This document shows, in pieces, positions 26,478-35,523 of a stretch of 64,000 nt of DNA; within the stretch, counting starts at the first letter, position 1; the number at the start of each line of letters is the position of its first letter. A program made the position numbers and the translations under genes. The notes below the pieces were generated by a model that had not been told where the DNA came from, searched no databases, and saw only the letters and a program-made list of their open reading frames with translations. The DNA is from Litoreibacter halocynthiae (GTDB taxonomy: Bacteria > Pseudomonadota > Alphaproteobacteria > Rhodobacterales > Rhodobacteraceae), in assembly GCF_004365635.1 (NCBI RefSeq), contig NZ_SOBH01000003.1, forward strand, positions 434,001 to 498,000, read 5' to 3'.

Positions 26478-27071
26478 ATGAAACGATTGTTTTTATCATT
26501 GTGGCTGGTTGCTTTTTTAGCAGCCTGCGGCGCTGAACCTGTTTGGGCGCCGGAAGAAGAAGTCCGTGCCAAGGCCTACCGGCACAACGGCCCGTCTTCG
26601 ATTACTTTGATCACAGTGATAAACAACCGGTCTGGTGCGGGTGGCCATACGGGCCTGCTAATTAACGGGTCTCAACGGGTCGTTTGGGATCCGGCAGGCA
26701 CATGGTGGAGCCCTAACGCGCCAGAACGCAATGACCTGCACTACGGAATGACCGACCGCATGGTCGACGTTTACGTGGATTACCACACCCGTGAGACCTA
26801 CCACACAGTGCTGCAAGAGCTTCAGGTTTCGCCCGAAGTCGCAGAGCAGGCGATCAAAGAAGCGGCTGGCTACGGCGCGGTTTCAAAAGCATCCTGTTCG
26901 CAATCAACCAGCGCCATTCTTGGCCGGTTGCCTGGATTTGAGAGCATCAAATCTACGTTTTTCCCCGTGAAGACGATGGAAGCCTTCGCCAAGTTCCCGG
27001 GCGTCAAAACCCGCAAGGTGTATGACGACGATCCTGACGACAATTCTGCCAAACTTCCGGGCGGCGCATAA
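26478..27071 (+). CDS. Lipoprotein, possible permuted papain-fold (YiiX/NlpC-like)
   Basis: A 197-residue exported protein with a lipobox (FLAACGAE; Cys at residue 17). After it come GGHTGLLI near residue 56 and SKASCSQSTSAIL near residue 139. A His followed later by a Cys-Ser is the order found in circularly permuted NlpC/P60 (YiiX/LRAT-like) proteins, so a cysteine hydrolase or amidase is possible. The tail DDDPDDNSAKLPGG is acidic. The family is otherwise unknown to me. Confidence 0.6.
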   Translation: MKRLFLSLWLVAFLAACGAEPVWAPEEEVRAKAYRHNGPSSITLITVINNRSGAGGHTGLLINGSQRVVWDPAGTWWSPNAPERNDLHYGMTDRMVDVYVDYHTRETYHTVLQELQVSPEVAEQAIKEAAGYGAVSKASCSQSTSAILGRLPGFESIKSTFFPVKTMEAFAKFPGVKTRKVYDDDPDDNSAKLPGGA

Positions 27072-27233
27072 GCGCAAAGCCAAACTCACAGATTTTGCAC
27101 ATTCCAGATCGCTAAAAGGCAGTCATGGAAGGGCATTGTCGAGCTGTGAGGGGGGGGTAGTTCCGGCCTGCGGTTACGCGGTGCCAGTGGGTATCCTGCT
27201 GTCTACCCGTTGAGGCGTTGTTGCGCTTGCTCC

Positions 27234-27270
27234 CAAAAAAAACAAACCCCCGCGGCTTGCGCTGCGGGGG
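27234..27270 (-). terminator. rpsU: Rho-independent terminator of rpsU
   Basis: CCCCCGC and GCGGGGG (27247-27253 and 27264-27270) form a strong stem with extra inner pairs and a small loop. On the minus strand the stem is followed by TTTGTTTTTTTT, as expected for an intrinsic terminator 30 bases after the rpsU stop. Confidence 0.85.
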
Positions 27271-27299
27271 TCGTTATTCTTGTGCTGAAAAGTCGGGGT

Positions 27300-27506
27300 C
27301 TACCCGCCGTTTTCGCGCTGGAGCTTCTTACGAGCCAGCTTGCGGGAACGGCGAATTGCTTCGGCTTTCTCGCGTGCTTTCTTCTCAGACGGCTTTTCGA
27401 AATGTTGCTTGAGCTTCATTTCCCGAAAAACGCCTTCACGCTGAAGTTTCTTCTTCAGAGCGCGGAGAGCCTGATCGACGTTGTTGTCGCGAACGCTTAC
27501 CTGCAT
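27300..27506 (-). CDS. rpsU: 30S ribosomal protein S21
   Basis: A 68-residue basic protein of the small subunit, involved in translation initiation. Sequence features are [20 protein letters not shown] at the start, [20 protein letters not shown] in the middle and the Arg/Lys-rich tail [12 protein letters not shown]. It is monocistronic, with its own promoter (27558-27586) and terminator. A 13-base palindrome directly touches its ATG and may influence translation. Confidence 0.96.
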   Translation of the reverse strand: MQVSVRDNNVDQALRALKKKLQREGVFREMKLKQHFEKPSEKKAREKAEAIRRSRKLARKKLQRENGG

Positions 27507-27519
27507 GTGGTGTCACCAC
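27507..27519 (-). promoter_or_regulatory. rpsU: Palindrome in the rpsU ribosome-binding region
   Basis: GTGGTGTCACCAC is a perfect 13-base palindrome immediately before the rpsU ATG. In the mRNA it can fold into a 5-bp hairpin with a 3-base loop next to the start codon, with AGGAAGG upstream of it. It may control ribosome access; that is inferred. Confidence 0.4.
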
Positions 27520-27557
27520 CTTCCTAGGTTAGATTTTGCAAGATTGCAGGAAGTGGC

Positions 27558-27586
27558 GATATAGCAAAGCCGCTCTAACTTGTCTA
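27558..27586 (-). promoter_or_regulatory. rpsU: Sigma-70-type promoter of rpsU
   Basis: On the minus strand TAGACA (27586-27581) and TATATC (27563-27558) are separated by 17 bases, close to the housekeeping consensus. The predicted start would lie about 45 bases before the rpsU ATG. Confidence 0.6.
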
Positions 27587-27618
27587 CCAAGGAAGTATGC
27601 ACCCGAAAGGAGCCCGCT

Positions 27619-28302
27619 ATGGAAGACCTGAAGACCAAAATCCTTGACGCAAGCCTGCCGCACGTCGCCTTTGACGGCTGGTCGAAAGAGACATTCGACG
27701 CAGCAATTGAAGACTGCGACATTGATCCGGGGTTGGCGAAGTCGATATATCCGCGCGGGGCTCTGGATCTGGCAATTGCGTTCCACAAGCGGGGCGACGC
27801 GCAGATGGTGGCACGCCTGAAATCGGAAAACCTGATGTCGATGCGGTTTCGCGACCGAATCGCGGCTGGTGTGCGTTACCGCTTGGAAGCAGCAGCCGTA
27901 GACAAGGAAGCGGTGCGCCGCGGCTCTGCGCTGTTCGCCTTGCCAATGAATGCGGCCGACGGTGCCAAGCTAATATGGGGCACCGCTGACGCCATTTGGA
28001 CGGCCTTGGGAGACCAATCCAAGGACCACAACTGGTACACGAAACGCGCGACACTCTCGGCTGTCTATGGTGCAACTGTGTTGTTCTGGTTGGGTGACGA
28101 AAGCGAAGATCACGCGGCGACCTGGGAGTTTCTTGACCGACGCATCGACAACGTGATGCAATTCGAGAAGGTTAAAGCACAAGTGAACGCGAACCCCGTG
28201 GCCTCCAAGCTGATGGCAGGGCCGAACTGGCTGTTGTCGCAACTCAAGGCGCCGGGGTCCGGGTTTGATTCAGACCTGCCCGGCCACACTAACTCTAAAT
28301 AA
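27619..28302 (+). CDS. COQ9 family ubiquinone biosynthesis protein
   Basis: A 227-residue protein of the COQ9 family, lipid-binding helpers of ubiquinone hydroxylation that are found in alphaproteobacteria and mitochondria. Family features are VAFDGWSKETFDAAIEDCDID near the start, YPRGALDLAIAFHKRGD, and LYWLGDES-like sequence VLFWLGDESEDHAATWEFLDRRIDNVM. GAAAGGAG upstream supports the ATG at 27619. It is divergent from rpsU and 9 bases before the quinone oxidoreductase gene, so these two form an operon. Confidence 0.88.
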   Translation: MEDLKTKILDASLPHVAFDGWSKETFDAAIEDCDIDPGLAKSIYPRGALDLAIAFHKRGDAQMVARLKSENLMSMRFRDRIAAGVRYRLEAAAVDKEAVRRGSALFALPMNAADGAKLIWGTADAIWTALGDQSKDHNWYTKRATLSAVYGATVLFWLGDESEDHAATWEFLDRRIDNVMQFEKVKAQVNANPVASKLMAGPNWLLSQLKAPGSGFDSDLPGHTNSK

Positions 28303-28311
28303 GGACTGCTT

Positions 28312-29298
28312 ATGTCGCTTCCAGAAATGATGCGGGTTGTGGAGATCACCAAGCCCGGCGCGCCAGAGGTCCTGCAACCGGCGATGATGCCGCTTCCCAG
28401 CCCACGCTATGGCGAGGTGCTGATCAAGCTGGCCTATGCAGGCGTAAACCGGCCTGACGCGCTACAGCGCGCTGGCATGTATGATCCGCCGAAAGGGGCC
28501 TCGCCCCTTCCCGGGCTAGAGGGCGCGGGGATTATCGCAGCCCTTGGAGATGGAGTATCCGGTTTGAGTGTCGGGGACGAGGTTTGCGCGCTGCTACCGG
28601 GTGGTGGCTATGCCGAATATGTCCGGACGCCTGCCGCGCATTGCCTGCCTGTTCCGTCGGGGTTGAGCATGTCTCAAGCAGCAGCGCTGCCAGAGACATT
28701 CTTTACGGTTTACTCCAACGTGATCATGCGCGGTGGCCTGCAAGCAGGGGAGCGGTTCTTGGTGCATGGTGGATCTTCCGGCATCGGGACCACGGCCATT
28801 CAACTGGCGAACGCCATGGGCGCACGCGTTTTCACGACCGCCGGATCGGATGAGAAATGCGACGCCTGTTTGAAGCTGGGCGCGGAGCAGGCAATGAACT
28901 ATCGCAACGTTGATTTTGTCGAGGTGATGAAAGCCGAAGGTGGAGCAAACCTGATCCTTGATATGGTCGGCGGAGACTACCTTCCGCGGAACATACGCGC
29001 GTTGGCGGATGACGGACGGTTGGTGCAAATCGCGTTTTTGCAGGGCCCGAAGGTCGAGCTGAACTTTGCCCAGGTTATGATGCGACGCCTGACCATCACA
29101 GGCTCGACCTTGCGCCCGCAAAGCGATCTTGCGAAGGCGCGGATAGCTGAGGAGCTGAAGCACAAGGTTTGGCCGCTGATCGAAGCGGGCCGCATTGCGC
29201 CGGTTATGGATAGTGAGTTTGCTTTGGATGACGCCGCAAAGGGGCATGCGCACATGGAAAGCTCTGCGCATATCGGAAAAATCGTGTTGAAGGTTTGA
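28312..29298 (+). CDS. NAD(P)H-quinone oxidoreductase, PIG3 type
   Basis: A 328-residue zinc-free member of the medium-chain dehydrogenase family (quinone oxidoreductase/TP53I3-like). Sequence markers are YAGVNRPDALQRAGMYDPPKGASPLPGLEGAG in the catalytic domain and the NADPH-binding VHGGSSGIGTTAIQLANAMGA near residue 150. No structural zinc cysteine cluster is present. It would reduce quinones or enones in the cytoplasm. It follows the COQ9 gene in the same transcript. Confidence 0.9.
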   Translation: MSLPEMMRVVEITKPGAPEVLQPAMMPLPSPRYGEVLIKLAYAGVNRPDALQRAGMYDPPKGASPLPGLEGAGIIAALGDGVSGLSVGDEVCALLPGGGYAEYVRTPAAHCLPVPSGLSMSQAAALPETFFTVYSNVIMRGGLQAGERFLVHGGSSGIGTTAIQLANAMGARVFTTAGSDEKCDACLKLGAEQAMNYRNVDFVEVMKAEGGANLILDMVGGDYLPRNIRALADDGRLVQIAFLQGPKVELNFAQVMMRRLTITGSTLRPQSDLAKARIAEELKHKVWPLIEAGRIAPVMDSEFALDDAAKGHAHMESSAHIGKIVLKV

Positions 29299-29304
29299 AA
29301 AATT

Positions 29305-29330
29305 AAGCCGGGTCGGGGGCGACCCGGCTT
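29305..29330. terminator. Strong hairpin after the quinone oxidoreductase gene
   Basis: AAGCCGGGTCG and CGACCCGGCTT form a perfect 11-bp stem with a GGGG loop, six bases after the stop. The plus strand lacks a T-run after the stem, while the minus strand has AATTTTT. It may work as a terminator or 3'-end stabiliser. Confidence 0.5.
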
Positions 29331-29601
29331 GAACCGCCTAAATCTTTGGTTGCCCAAAGAGCTACAAAACTCGTGACCATTCCTGACAGTAGATGCCAAG
29401 TTCCAGATATAAGTGACGCGCTATACCCGAGCGCAAATTTCACCAAATCCGGCGTTTAAAAAAACAATGATTCCTTCCCCCAGGAAGTAACGCACAGGTA
29501 TGGAATACCATACCTGACGATAAAATAATAAGGGCGAATTTGGAAACAATAGGTTTTTGGTAACCTTCCGATAAGCGCGAAACCTAAAATATTGTATATT
29601 T
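29331..29601. other. AT-rich intergenic stretch between convergent gene ends
   Basis: No coding sequence is supported here. The segment is clearly AT-richer than its neighbours. It holds a perfect inverted repeat at 29495-29516 (CAGGTATGG, four-base spacer, CCATACCTG). Neither flanking gene starts here, so the palindrome is not an obvious operator for a neighbour. A small RNA or a remnant of transferred DNA is possible. Confidence 0.5.
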
Positions 29602-30234
29602 TCAGCGAATTGGAGCGAATAGCGCGTCTTTCATAGAGCAGTCTCTATTTACATCTTTTCCGCAGGTTCTAGGTTCCAGATCCTTGTTCAGGCAGAGGCG
29701 CACCTCCTGAATACGGCGATTCTTGCAGGTTATTGTGATCATATCCGGAGACAATCGCGGGTTTGATTCTAGAAATGCTTCCTCAATTACCTTTGCGGGC
29801 AATTTGACGGGGTCCTTGAGCTTTCGAAACACCGCAGGACGGGTAAGCGACGCATAGGCTCGGCGCGAAATCTCGAAATACGCGTCAGATGACAGTCCCG
29901 AGCATCGCCCGTGCTTTTTCCATTGATGCCAAGCAAGCCCCCCTGACCCCATGATGTCAGCCATGGCTTTGGTCTGCCCGCGGGAAGGATCACGTTCCAC
30001 GGTGCGGCAATAGGATGGCCAGCCGCGCTCGTTCTGGGGCCAAAGCCCGTGAAGTGTCCAGCCGAAGTCGTGCCGGTCATCGCATTGATCCGCCCCGCGT
30101 GCGTCGCCTTCCAATGCGCACCATGTGGGCGACCAGCTGAGCGAAAGGACATAGTAGTCAAACCTACCGGCGCGCTCTCCTTCGGCCCATAGCGGTGCCC
30201 CCCAGATCAGCAGGCCAAGTAACAAGATGCGCAT
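29602..30234 (-). CDS. Ribonuclease T2 family protein
   Basis: A 210-residue exported ribonuclease with a signal peptide (MRILLLGLLIWGAPLWAEG). The two catalytic segments are visible: FGWTLHGLWPQ (CAS I) near residue 60 and WHQWKKHGRC (CAS II) near residue 105. In CAS II the usual catalytic Glu (HEW) is Gln (HQW), while both catalytic His remain. Several Cys suggest disulfides in the periplasm. It would degrade RNA for nutrient use. The 3' part is AT-richer than neighbours. Confidence 0.85.
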   Translation of the reverse strand: MRILLLGLLIWGAPLWAEGERAGRFDYYVLSLSWSPTWCALEGDARGADQCDDRHDFGWTLHGLWPQNERGWPSYCRTVERDPSRGQTKAMADIMGSGGLAWHQWKKHGRCSGLSSDAYFEISRRAYASLTRPAVFRKLKDPVKLPAKVIEEAFLESNPRLSPDMITITCKNRRIQEVRLCLNKDLEPRTCGKDVNRDCSMKDALFAPIR

Positions 30235-30374
30235 TTTCTCTTCCCCTACGATCAATCCGCCCCTATATAGCGTCCAAGTTCCCCAACATCACGAACTTGT
30301 TCCAAACGGAACAGCCCCTAAGCCGGGTGACGGGGAAGATGTGTCCGCAGATGCGGCAATTAGGAGAAAGCAAA

Positions 30375-31130
30375 ATGGCACTACCCATTATGGCGAAAGC
30401 CACCGCCGTCTGGCTCGTGGACAACACCACATTGACCTTCATTCAAATCGCTGAATTTTGCGGCCTGCACGAGCTGGAAGTTCAAGGCATTGCAGACGGC
30501 GATGTGGCGCAAGGTGTGAAGGGGTTTGACCCGATTGCGAACAACCAGCTGACGCAAGAAGAAATCGACAAGGCCGAGGAAGATAAGAAATACCGCCTCC
30601 AGCTGAAATACAACGCTGCTGCCGAGGGTGAAGAAGTCCGCCGTGGCCCGCGCTATACGCCGCTGTCAAAGCGTCAGGACCGCCCCGCGTCGATCCTGTG
30701 GTTGGTGAAGTTCCACCCCGAATTGTCGGACGGTCAAGTGTCCAAGCTGGTCGGGACGACCAAGCCAACGATCAACGCGATCCGCGAGCGGACGCACTGG
30801 AACATCTCGAATATCCAGCCGATTGATCCGGTTGCCTTGGGCCTGTGCAAACAGTCCGAGCTGGACGCCGCTGTGCAAAAGGCCAATGCCAAGCGCCTGA
30901 AAGAGGGCACCGCCCTGTCCGACGAGGAGCGCCGCAAGCTCGTTTCCACCGAGCAATCGTTGGGGCAAGCGCCCGAGCCTGAGCTGCCTACAGCGATTTC
31001 GGGTCTGGAGACATTTACCTTGTCTGGCAATGACGATGCGGACGAGGAAGAGGATGACAACCTGCTGGTGGATGCCGACAGCCTGTTCAACCTGCCAGAC
31101 GCGCCAAGCGCGGATGAAGACGACGATTGA
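30375..31130 (+). CDS. trcR: Cell cycle transcriptional regulator TrcR (DUF1013)
   Basis: A 251-residue DNA-binding protein restricted mostly to alphaproteobacteria. The N-terminus MALPIMAKATAVWLVDNTTLTFIQIAEFCGLHELEVQGIADGD is a first helix-turn-helix and ILWLVKFHPELSDGQVSKLVGTTKPTINAIRERTHWN near residue 100 a second. The last 50 residues are very acidic (DDADEEEDD). AGGAG precedes the ATG at 30375. It is monocistronic and ends at a clear terminator. Confidence 0.88.
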   Translation: MALPIMAKATAVWLVDNTTLTFIQIAEFCGLHELEVQGIADGDVAQGVKGFDPIANNQLTQEEIDKAEEDKKYRLQLKYNAAAEGEEVRRGPRYTPLSKRQDRPASILWLVKFHPELSDGQVSKLVGTTKPTINAIRERTHWNISNIQPIDPVALGLCKQSELDAAVQKANAKRLKEGTALSDEERRKLVSTEQSLGQAPEPELPTAISGLETFTLSGNDDADEEEDDNLLVDADSLFNLPDAPSADEDDD

Positions 31131-31155
31131 TCTTATTTAGCGATGCTGACGATTG

Positions 31156-31185
31156 CGCCGCTGCCCTATGGGTGGCGGCGTTTTT
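31156..31185 (+). terminator. trcR: Rho-independent terminator of trcR
   Basis: CGCCGCTGCCC and GGGTGGCGGCG form an 11-bp stem with two G-U pairs and a TAT loop, followed by TTTTT, 26 bases after the trcR stop. Confidence 0.8.
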
Positions 31186-31194
31186 CGTGGTGGC

Positions 31195-32715
31195 TTATGT
31201 GCCGGTAAACAGAGTGTCGTACTGATCGCGCAGAATGTTTTTTTGCACCTTGCCCATCGTGTTGCGTGGCAACTCGTCCAACACCACCAGCTTGCGGGGG
31301 AGTTTAAACTTCGCGAGTGACTGGCTTAAGGTGTCCAGTATTCCGTCCAGATCCGGAGATTGGTCTGCTTGGGGGATGATGACCCCCAACACGGTTTCGC
31401 CAAAATCTGGGTGTGGCACTCCGATCACCGCGCTTTCCGCGACACCGGGCTGCTCGTCGAGAACCAGCTCAATTTCCTTCGGATAGATGTTGTAGCCACC
31501 CGAGATTATCAAATCCTTGTTGCGACCGACGATGTGCACATAGCCGTCAGAATCGACCTTCCCAAGATCGCCAGTGATGAAGTAGCCGTCGTCACGAAGC
31601 TCGGCGGCAGTCTTCTCCGGCATGTGCCAGTATCCCTTGAACACATTGGCCCCACGTACCTCAATCTGGCCAATCTCGCCTTCTGGAAGCGTTGCACCAT
31701 TTTCAGGGTTGGTGATTTTCAACTCTACGCCGGGCAGGGGGAAGCCCACCGTGCCCGCGCGCCGGTCGCCGTCATAAGGGTTGGACGTATTCATGTTGGT
31801 TTCGGTCATGCCATAGCGTTCGAGGATTCGGTGACCGGTACGGTCCTCGAACTGGACATGCGTTTCCGCCAGCAACGGGGCGGAGCCGGACACAAACAGG
31901 CGCATATGCTGGGTTAGGTCTCGCGTGAAGCGGGCGTCGGACAGCAGCCGTGTGTAGAAGGTCGGAACGCCCATCAGGGTGGTTGCATCGGGCAACAGGT
32001 CTATCATCTCGTCGGTGTCGAACTTCGGCAGGAAGATCATGCTGCCACCTGCGACTAGCGTCACGTTGGTCGCCACAAAAAGCCCGTGCGTGTGGAAAAT
32101 CGGCAAGGCGTGCAGCAAGACGTCGTTGGCGGTGAAGCGCCATTCCTCAACCAGAGTTCGGGCATTTGACAGCAGGTTGTCCTGCGTCAGCATTGCCCCT
32201 TTGGAACGGCCGGTCGTACCGGATGTGTAGAGTAACGCCGCCAGATCATCGGAGTTGCGGTCCACCGTTGCAAACTCCCTTGGCATCGAGGCGGCTTTCG
32301 CCATCAGGCTACCGGACCCGTCGCCGTTCAGCGTTTCAACCTGCGCGCCCAAGCGCGAAGCCAAGGTGGCTAGCTTCTCTTGGTTCGCGCCATCACAGAC
32401 GATTAGCGCCGCGCCGCTGTTCTCGATGAAATAGGTCAACTCTTCGACGGTGTAGGCGGTGTTCAAGGGCAGGAAGATCAATCCGGCTTGGACGCAGGCA
32501 GCATAAAGGGCAAGCGCCTCTGGGGATTTCTGGACTTGCACAGCGATCCGGTCACCCGCTTTCAAGCCGATCAGCGCGGTGAGTGACGCGATGCGTGCGG
32601 CCGTGGCGAGGAAATCCGTGTGGGTGATAATTGTCCCGTCAGTGAGGTGCAAAAAGGGTGTGGGCTGTCCGGCGTGAATCCCGAAAAGTTCGTCGTAAAG
32701 TGGATTTGCCATCAT
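31195..32715 (-). CDS. matB: Malonyl-CoA synthetase
   Basis: A 506-residue ANL-superfamily acyl-CoA ligase. The AMP-binding P-loop is LLYTSGTTGRSKGAML near residue 165; the ERYGMTETNMNTSNPYDGDRRAGTVG block near residue 300 is typical of MatB-type malonyl-CoA synthetases. ITGDLGKVDSDGYVHIVGR, ISGGYNIYPKEIE and the C-terminal catalytic Lys in RNTMGKVQKN complete the enzyme. It activates malonate with ATP and CoA in the cytoplasm. No decarboxylase (MatA) or transporter is adjacent. Two in-frame ATGs exist (32715 and 32712). Confidence 0.88.
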   Translation of the reverse strand: MMANPLYDELFGIHAGQPTPFLHLTDGTIITHTDFLATAARIASLTALIGLKAGDRIAVQVQKSPEALALYAACVQAGLIFLPLNTAYTVEELTYFIENSGAALIVCDGANQEKLATLASRLGAQVETLNGDGSGSLMAKAASMPREFATVDRNSDDLAALLYTSGTTGRSKGAMLTQDNLLSNARTLVEEWRFTANDVLLHALPIFHTHGLFVATNVTLVAGGSMIFLPKFDTDEMIDLLPDATTLMGVPTFYTRLLSDARFTRDLTQHMRLFVSGSAPLLAETHVQFEDRTGHRILERYGMTETNMNTSNPYDGDRRAGTVGFPLPGVELKITNPENGATLPEGEIGQIEVRGANVFKGYWHMPEKTAAELRDDGYFITGDLGKVDSDGYVHIVGRNKDLIISGGYNIYPKEIELVLDEQPGVAESAVIGVPHPDFGETVLGVIIPQADQSPDLDGILDTLSQSLAKFKLPRKLVVLDELPRNTMGKVQKNILRDQYDTLFTGT

Positions 32716-32946
32716 GTTTCCTTTCGCGCGGCTACCGCCGATGGGGATCGAACACCAAATGCCTGCACCTCTGCTGCGGCTGCAACCATTTTCCGAAATT
32801 TACCCACTAGGGCTGCGCCCCGCATTGGCATGTCTGGCGACGGGCAACAGGCCAATTTGGGCGCAAAACTCCGGCCATGTCAGAAACTTGTTGTGAGACT
32901 CAGGTAATCCGTTGCTCAATCGGAAAAATACAAAGGGGAAAACGAC

Positions 32947-34905
32947 ATGACCAAATTGACGCTAGATCGCCGCCACTTCCTGATTGGCACCGCCGCCCTG
33001 ATCGCAGTTCACCCGTTCTCGGCACGCGCCGCTGCCAATCAGGCGCATTTGCGGATCATGGAGACGACCGATCTGCACGTCCATGTCTTCCCTTATGACT
33101 ACTACGCCGACAAGCCCATCGACACGGTGGGGCTGGCCCGCACGGCGACCATCATTGATGGCATTCGCGCGGAAGCGACGAACTCCATGCTGCTCGACAA
33201 TGGCGATTTCCTGCAAGGCAACCCGATGGGCGACTACATCGCCTATGAGCGCGGCATGAAGGAGGGCGACATGCACCCCGTCATTCAGGCGATGAATGCC
33301 GTGGGTTTTGATGGGTCGACCTTGGGGAACCACGAATTCAACTACGGGCTGGAGTTCCTGACCAAAGCACTGGCAGGGGCCGAGTTCCCCGTGGTGTCGG
33401 CCAATATCGTCAAGGAAATGGGCGCCGAGCCGACCAAGGACAAAACCTTGTTGCCGCCATTCGTCATTCTGGACCGGACCGTTAATGACGGCGAGGGCAA
33501 CAGCCATCCAATCAAGGTTGGCCTGATCGGCTTCGTGCCACCGCAGGTGATGAACTGGGACCGCAAGCATCTGGAAGGCAACGTGCAGGCGCGCGATATT
33601 GTGGACACTGCCAAGGCCTATGTGCCGATGATGAAAGAGCAGGGGGCGGATATTATCATTGCGCTTAGCCACTCCGGCATCGGGGCAGCGGATCACACGG
33701 ACGGGATGGAGAACGCCTCCGTGCCGCTGGCGATGGTTGACGGCATTGACGCGATCATGACGGGGCATAGCCACCTGGTCTTCCCCGGCCTGAAATATGA
33801 GGAGTTTGCGGGCGTTGATGCCGAGAAAGGCACGCTACACGGCAAACCCGCCACGATGGGCGGCTTCTGGGGATCGCACCTTGGGGTGATCGACCTGATG
33901 CTGGAGCGGTCTGGTAACGAGTGGAAGATCGTCTCACATATGTCGGAAGCACGCCCGATCTCGCAGCGCAATGAGGACCGTTCGGTCACCGCGCTGGTGG
34001 AAAGCGACGAGGCGGTACTGGCCTCGGTCGCAAAGGAGCATGAGGAAACGCTGGCATACGTGCGCCGTGCAGTGGGCAAGACCGACGCGGCCTTGCACAG
34101 CTACTTTGCATTGGTGGCGGATGACCCGTCGGTGCAGATCGTGTCCAACGCGCAGGTTTGGTATATCGCCGATCAGCTGAAAGGTACTGAGCATGAAGGC
34201 CTGCCGATCCTGTCAGCCGCGGCACCCTTCAAGGCTGGTGGCCGTGGTGGACCGGAGTATTTCACTGACGTGCCGGTGGGTGACGTGGCGATCAAGAACG
34301 TGGCGGATTTGTACCTGTATCCAAACACTGTGCGCGCAGTGCGTGTGACAGGAGCGCAGGTGAAGGACTGGCTGGAACGCTCTGCGGGCATGTTCAATCA
34401 GGTGGAGGCGGGGCAGCCCGATCAGGTGCTTCTGAACCCCGAATTCCCCAGCTACAATTTCGACGTGATCGACGGGGTGGAATACCAGATCGACCTGTCC
34501 CAGCCGTCCAAATTTACCTCCAAGGGGGAACCTCAGAACCCGGACGCCAACCGCATTGTGAACCTGACATTCGGGGGCAAGCCGATTGACCCCGCGCAGG
34601 AGTTCATTATCGCCACGAACAACTACCGTGCGTCCGGCGGGGGCAGCTTCCCCGGCACGGGAGATACCATCGTATTTGAAGGGCCGGACACCAACCGTGA
34701 CGTGATCGTGCGCTACATCGTCGACAAAGGCACCGTCAGTCCGCGTGCTGATGCAAACTGGACCTTCGCACCGCTGGAAGGCACGTCGGTGCTGTTTGAC
34801 ACAGGGCCCGCGGCTTCAAAATACATAGGTGACGTAACTAGCGTGAAGATAGAGCCAGCGGGTGACGGCCCTGACGGGTTCGCGCGATTCCGCATCGCAT
34901 TGTAG
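32947..34905 (+). CDS. Periplasmic 2',3'-cyclic-nucleotide 2'-phosphodiesterase/3'-nucleotidase
   Basis: A 652-residue metallophosphoesterase of the CpdB/5'-nucleotidase family. A twin-arginine-type signal is present ([15 protein letters not shown]). Metal-binding motifs are [45 protein letters not shown] and [11 protein letters not shown]; the C-terminal substrate domain holds [15 protein letters not shown]. It would release phosphate and nucleosides from extracellular cyclic nucleotides and 3'-nucleotides. Monocistronic. Confidence 0.9.
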   Translation: MTKLTLDRRHFLIGTAALIAVHPFSARAAANQAHLRIMETTDLHVHVFPYDYYADKPIDTVGLARTATIIDGIRAEATNSMLLDNGDFLQGNPMGDYIAYERGMKEGDMHPVIQAMNAVGFDGSTLGNHEFNYGLEFLTKALAGAEFPVVSANIVKEMGAEPTKDKTLLPPFVILDRTVNDGEGNSHPIKVGLIGFVPPQVMNWDRKHLEGNVQARDIVDTAKAYVPMMKEQGADIIIALSHSGIGAADHTDGMENASVPLAMVDGIDAIMTGHSHLVFPGLKYEEFAGVDAEKGTLHGKPATMGGFWGSHLGVIDLMLERSGNEWKIVSHMSEARPISQRNEDRSVTALVESDEAVLASVAKEHEETLAYVRRAVGKTDAALHSYFALVADDPSVQIVSNAQVWYIADQLKGTEHEGLPILSAAAPFKAGGRGGPEYFTDVPVGDVAIKNVADLYLYPNTVRAVRVTGAQVKDWLERSAGMFNQVEAGQPDQVLLNPEFPSYNFDVIDGVEYQIDLSQPSKFTSKGEPQNPDANRIVNLTFGGKPIDPAQEFIIATNNYRASGGGSFPGTGDTIVFEGPDTNRDVIVRYIVDKGTVSPRADANWTFAPLEGTSVLFDTGPAASKYIGDVTSVKIEPAGDGPDGFARFRIAL

Positions 34906-34953
34906 AACGGCGAAACACTTGACGGGAGCGGGGGGAGTGGTCTGTTTAGGCCT

Positions 34954-35523
34954 ATGAAATATCTCTCCCTGCTCCTGATCGCCCTGATCCCTTTACCTGC
35001 GTTCGCGGATGAACCGTGTGCGGACCTCTGGTGGTCACGCAATCACCTGTTTGATCAAGCGGGGTATTGCTTTGCCTCACCACTTGGGAAATCGATATTC
35101 TACAATGGCGACTGCACGACCTCGACCGTTCCCAAATTGTCGCCGGGGGCGGCAAATACCGTCTCCGCGATCCGCGAGGAAGAGGCGCGTTGGGGCTGCA
35201 AGATCAACACGAAAGCCACTTATCTCGATCTGGACCGGCTCGATCTACGCCGCAAGCTGGTTGATGTCGCCGTCAACGACGGTCTTGAAAGCAGCTGCTT
35301 GGGCTACCGCGGCGCGGATATTGCTGTTTTCACAGGGGCCAGCGAGCAAACCGCACAAATCGGGCGTATCCGCGCCGGCGACACTATTGGGCTGGCTTAT
35401 TACTCGATGTTCGAGGGGTGGCAGTTTGTGTCTTATGGAACCGCTGACACAAGCTCACCCAGCCCGCTGCTTGGATGGGTGAACGTCGATTTCTGGGCGC
35501 AGTGTGAAGCCGTGGCCGGTTAG
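34954..35523 (+). CDS. DUF4453/YARHG-type secreted protein with SH3-like end
   Basis: A 189-residue exported protein with a signal peptide (MKYLSLLLIALIPLPAFA). The first mature part CADLWWSRNHLFDQAGYCFASPLGKSIF contains the YARHG-like pattern (W-x-RN-x-hF-x2-G-aY-CF) seen in DUF4453 proteins. The second half (LGYRGADIAVFTGASEQTAQIGRIRAGDTIGL) resembles a bacterial SH3 region. Six cysteines suggest disulfides. Role unknown, probably wall or surface binding. Its stop overlaps that of the convergent SDR gene. Confidence 0.7.
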   Translation: MKYLSLLLIALIPLPAFADEPCADLWWSRNHLFDQAGYCFASPLGKSIFYNGDCTTSTVPKLSPGAANTVSAIREEEARWGCKINTKATYLDLDRLDLRRKLVDVAVNDGLESSCLGYRGADIAVFTGASEQTAQIGRIRAGDTIGLAYYSMFEGWQFVSYGTADTSSPSPLLGWVNVDFWAQCEAVAG

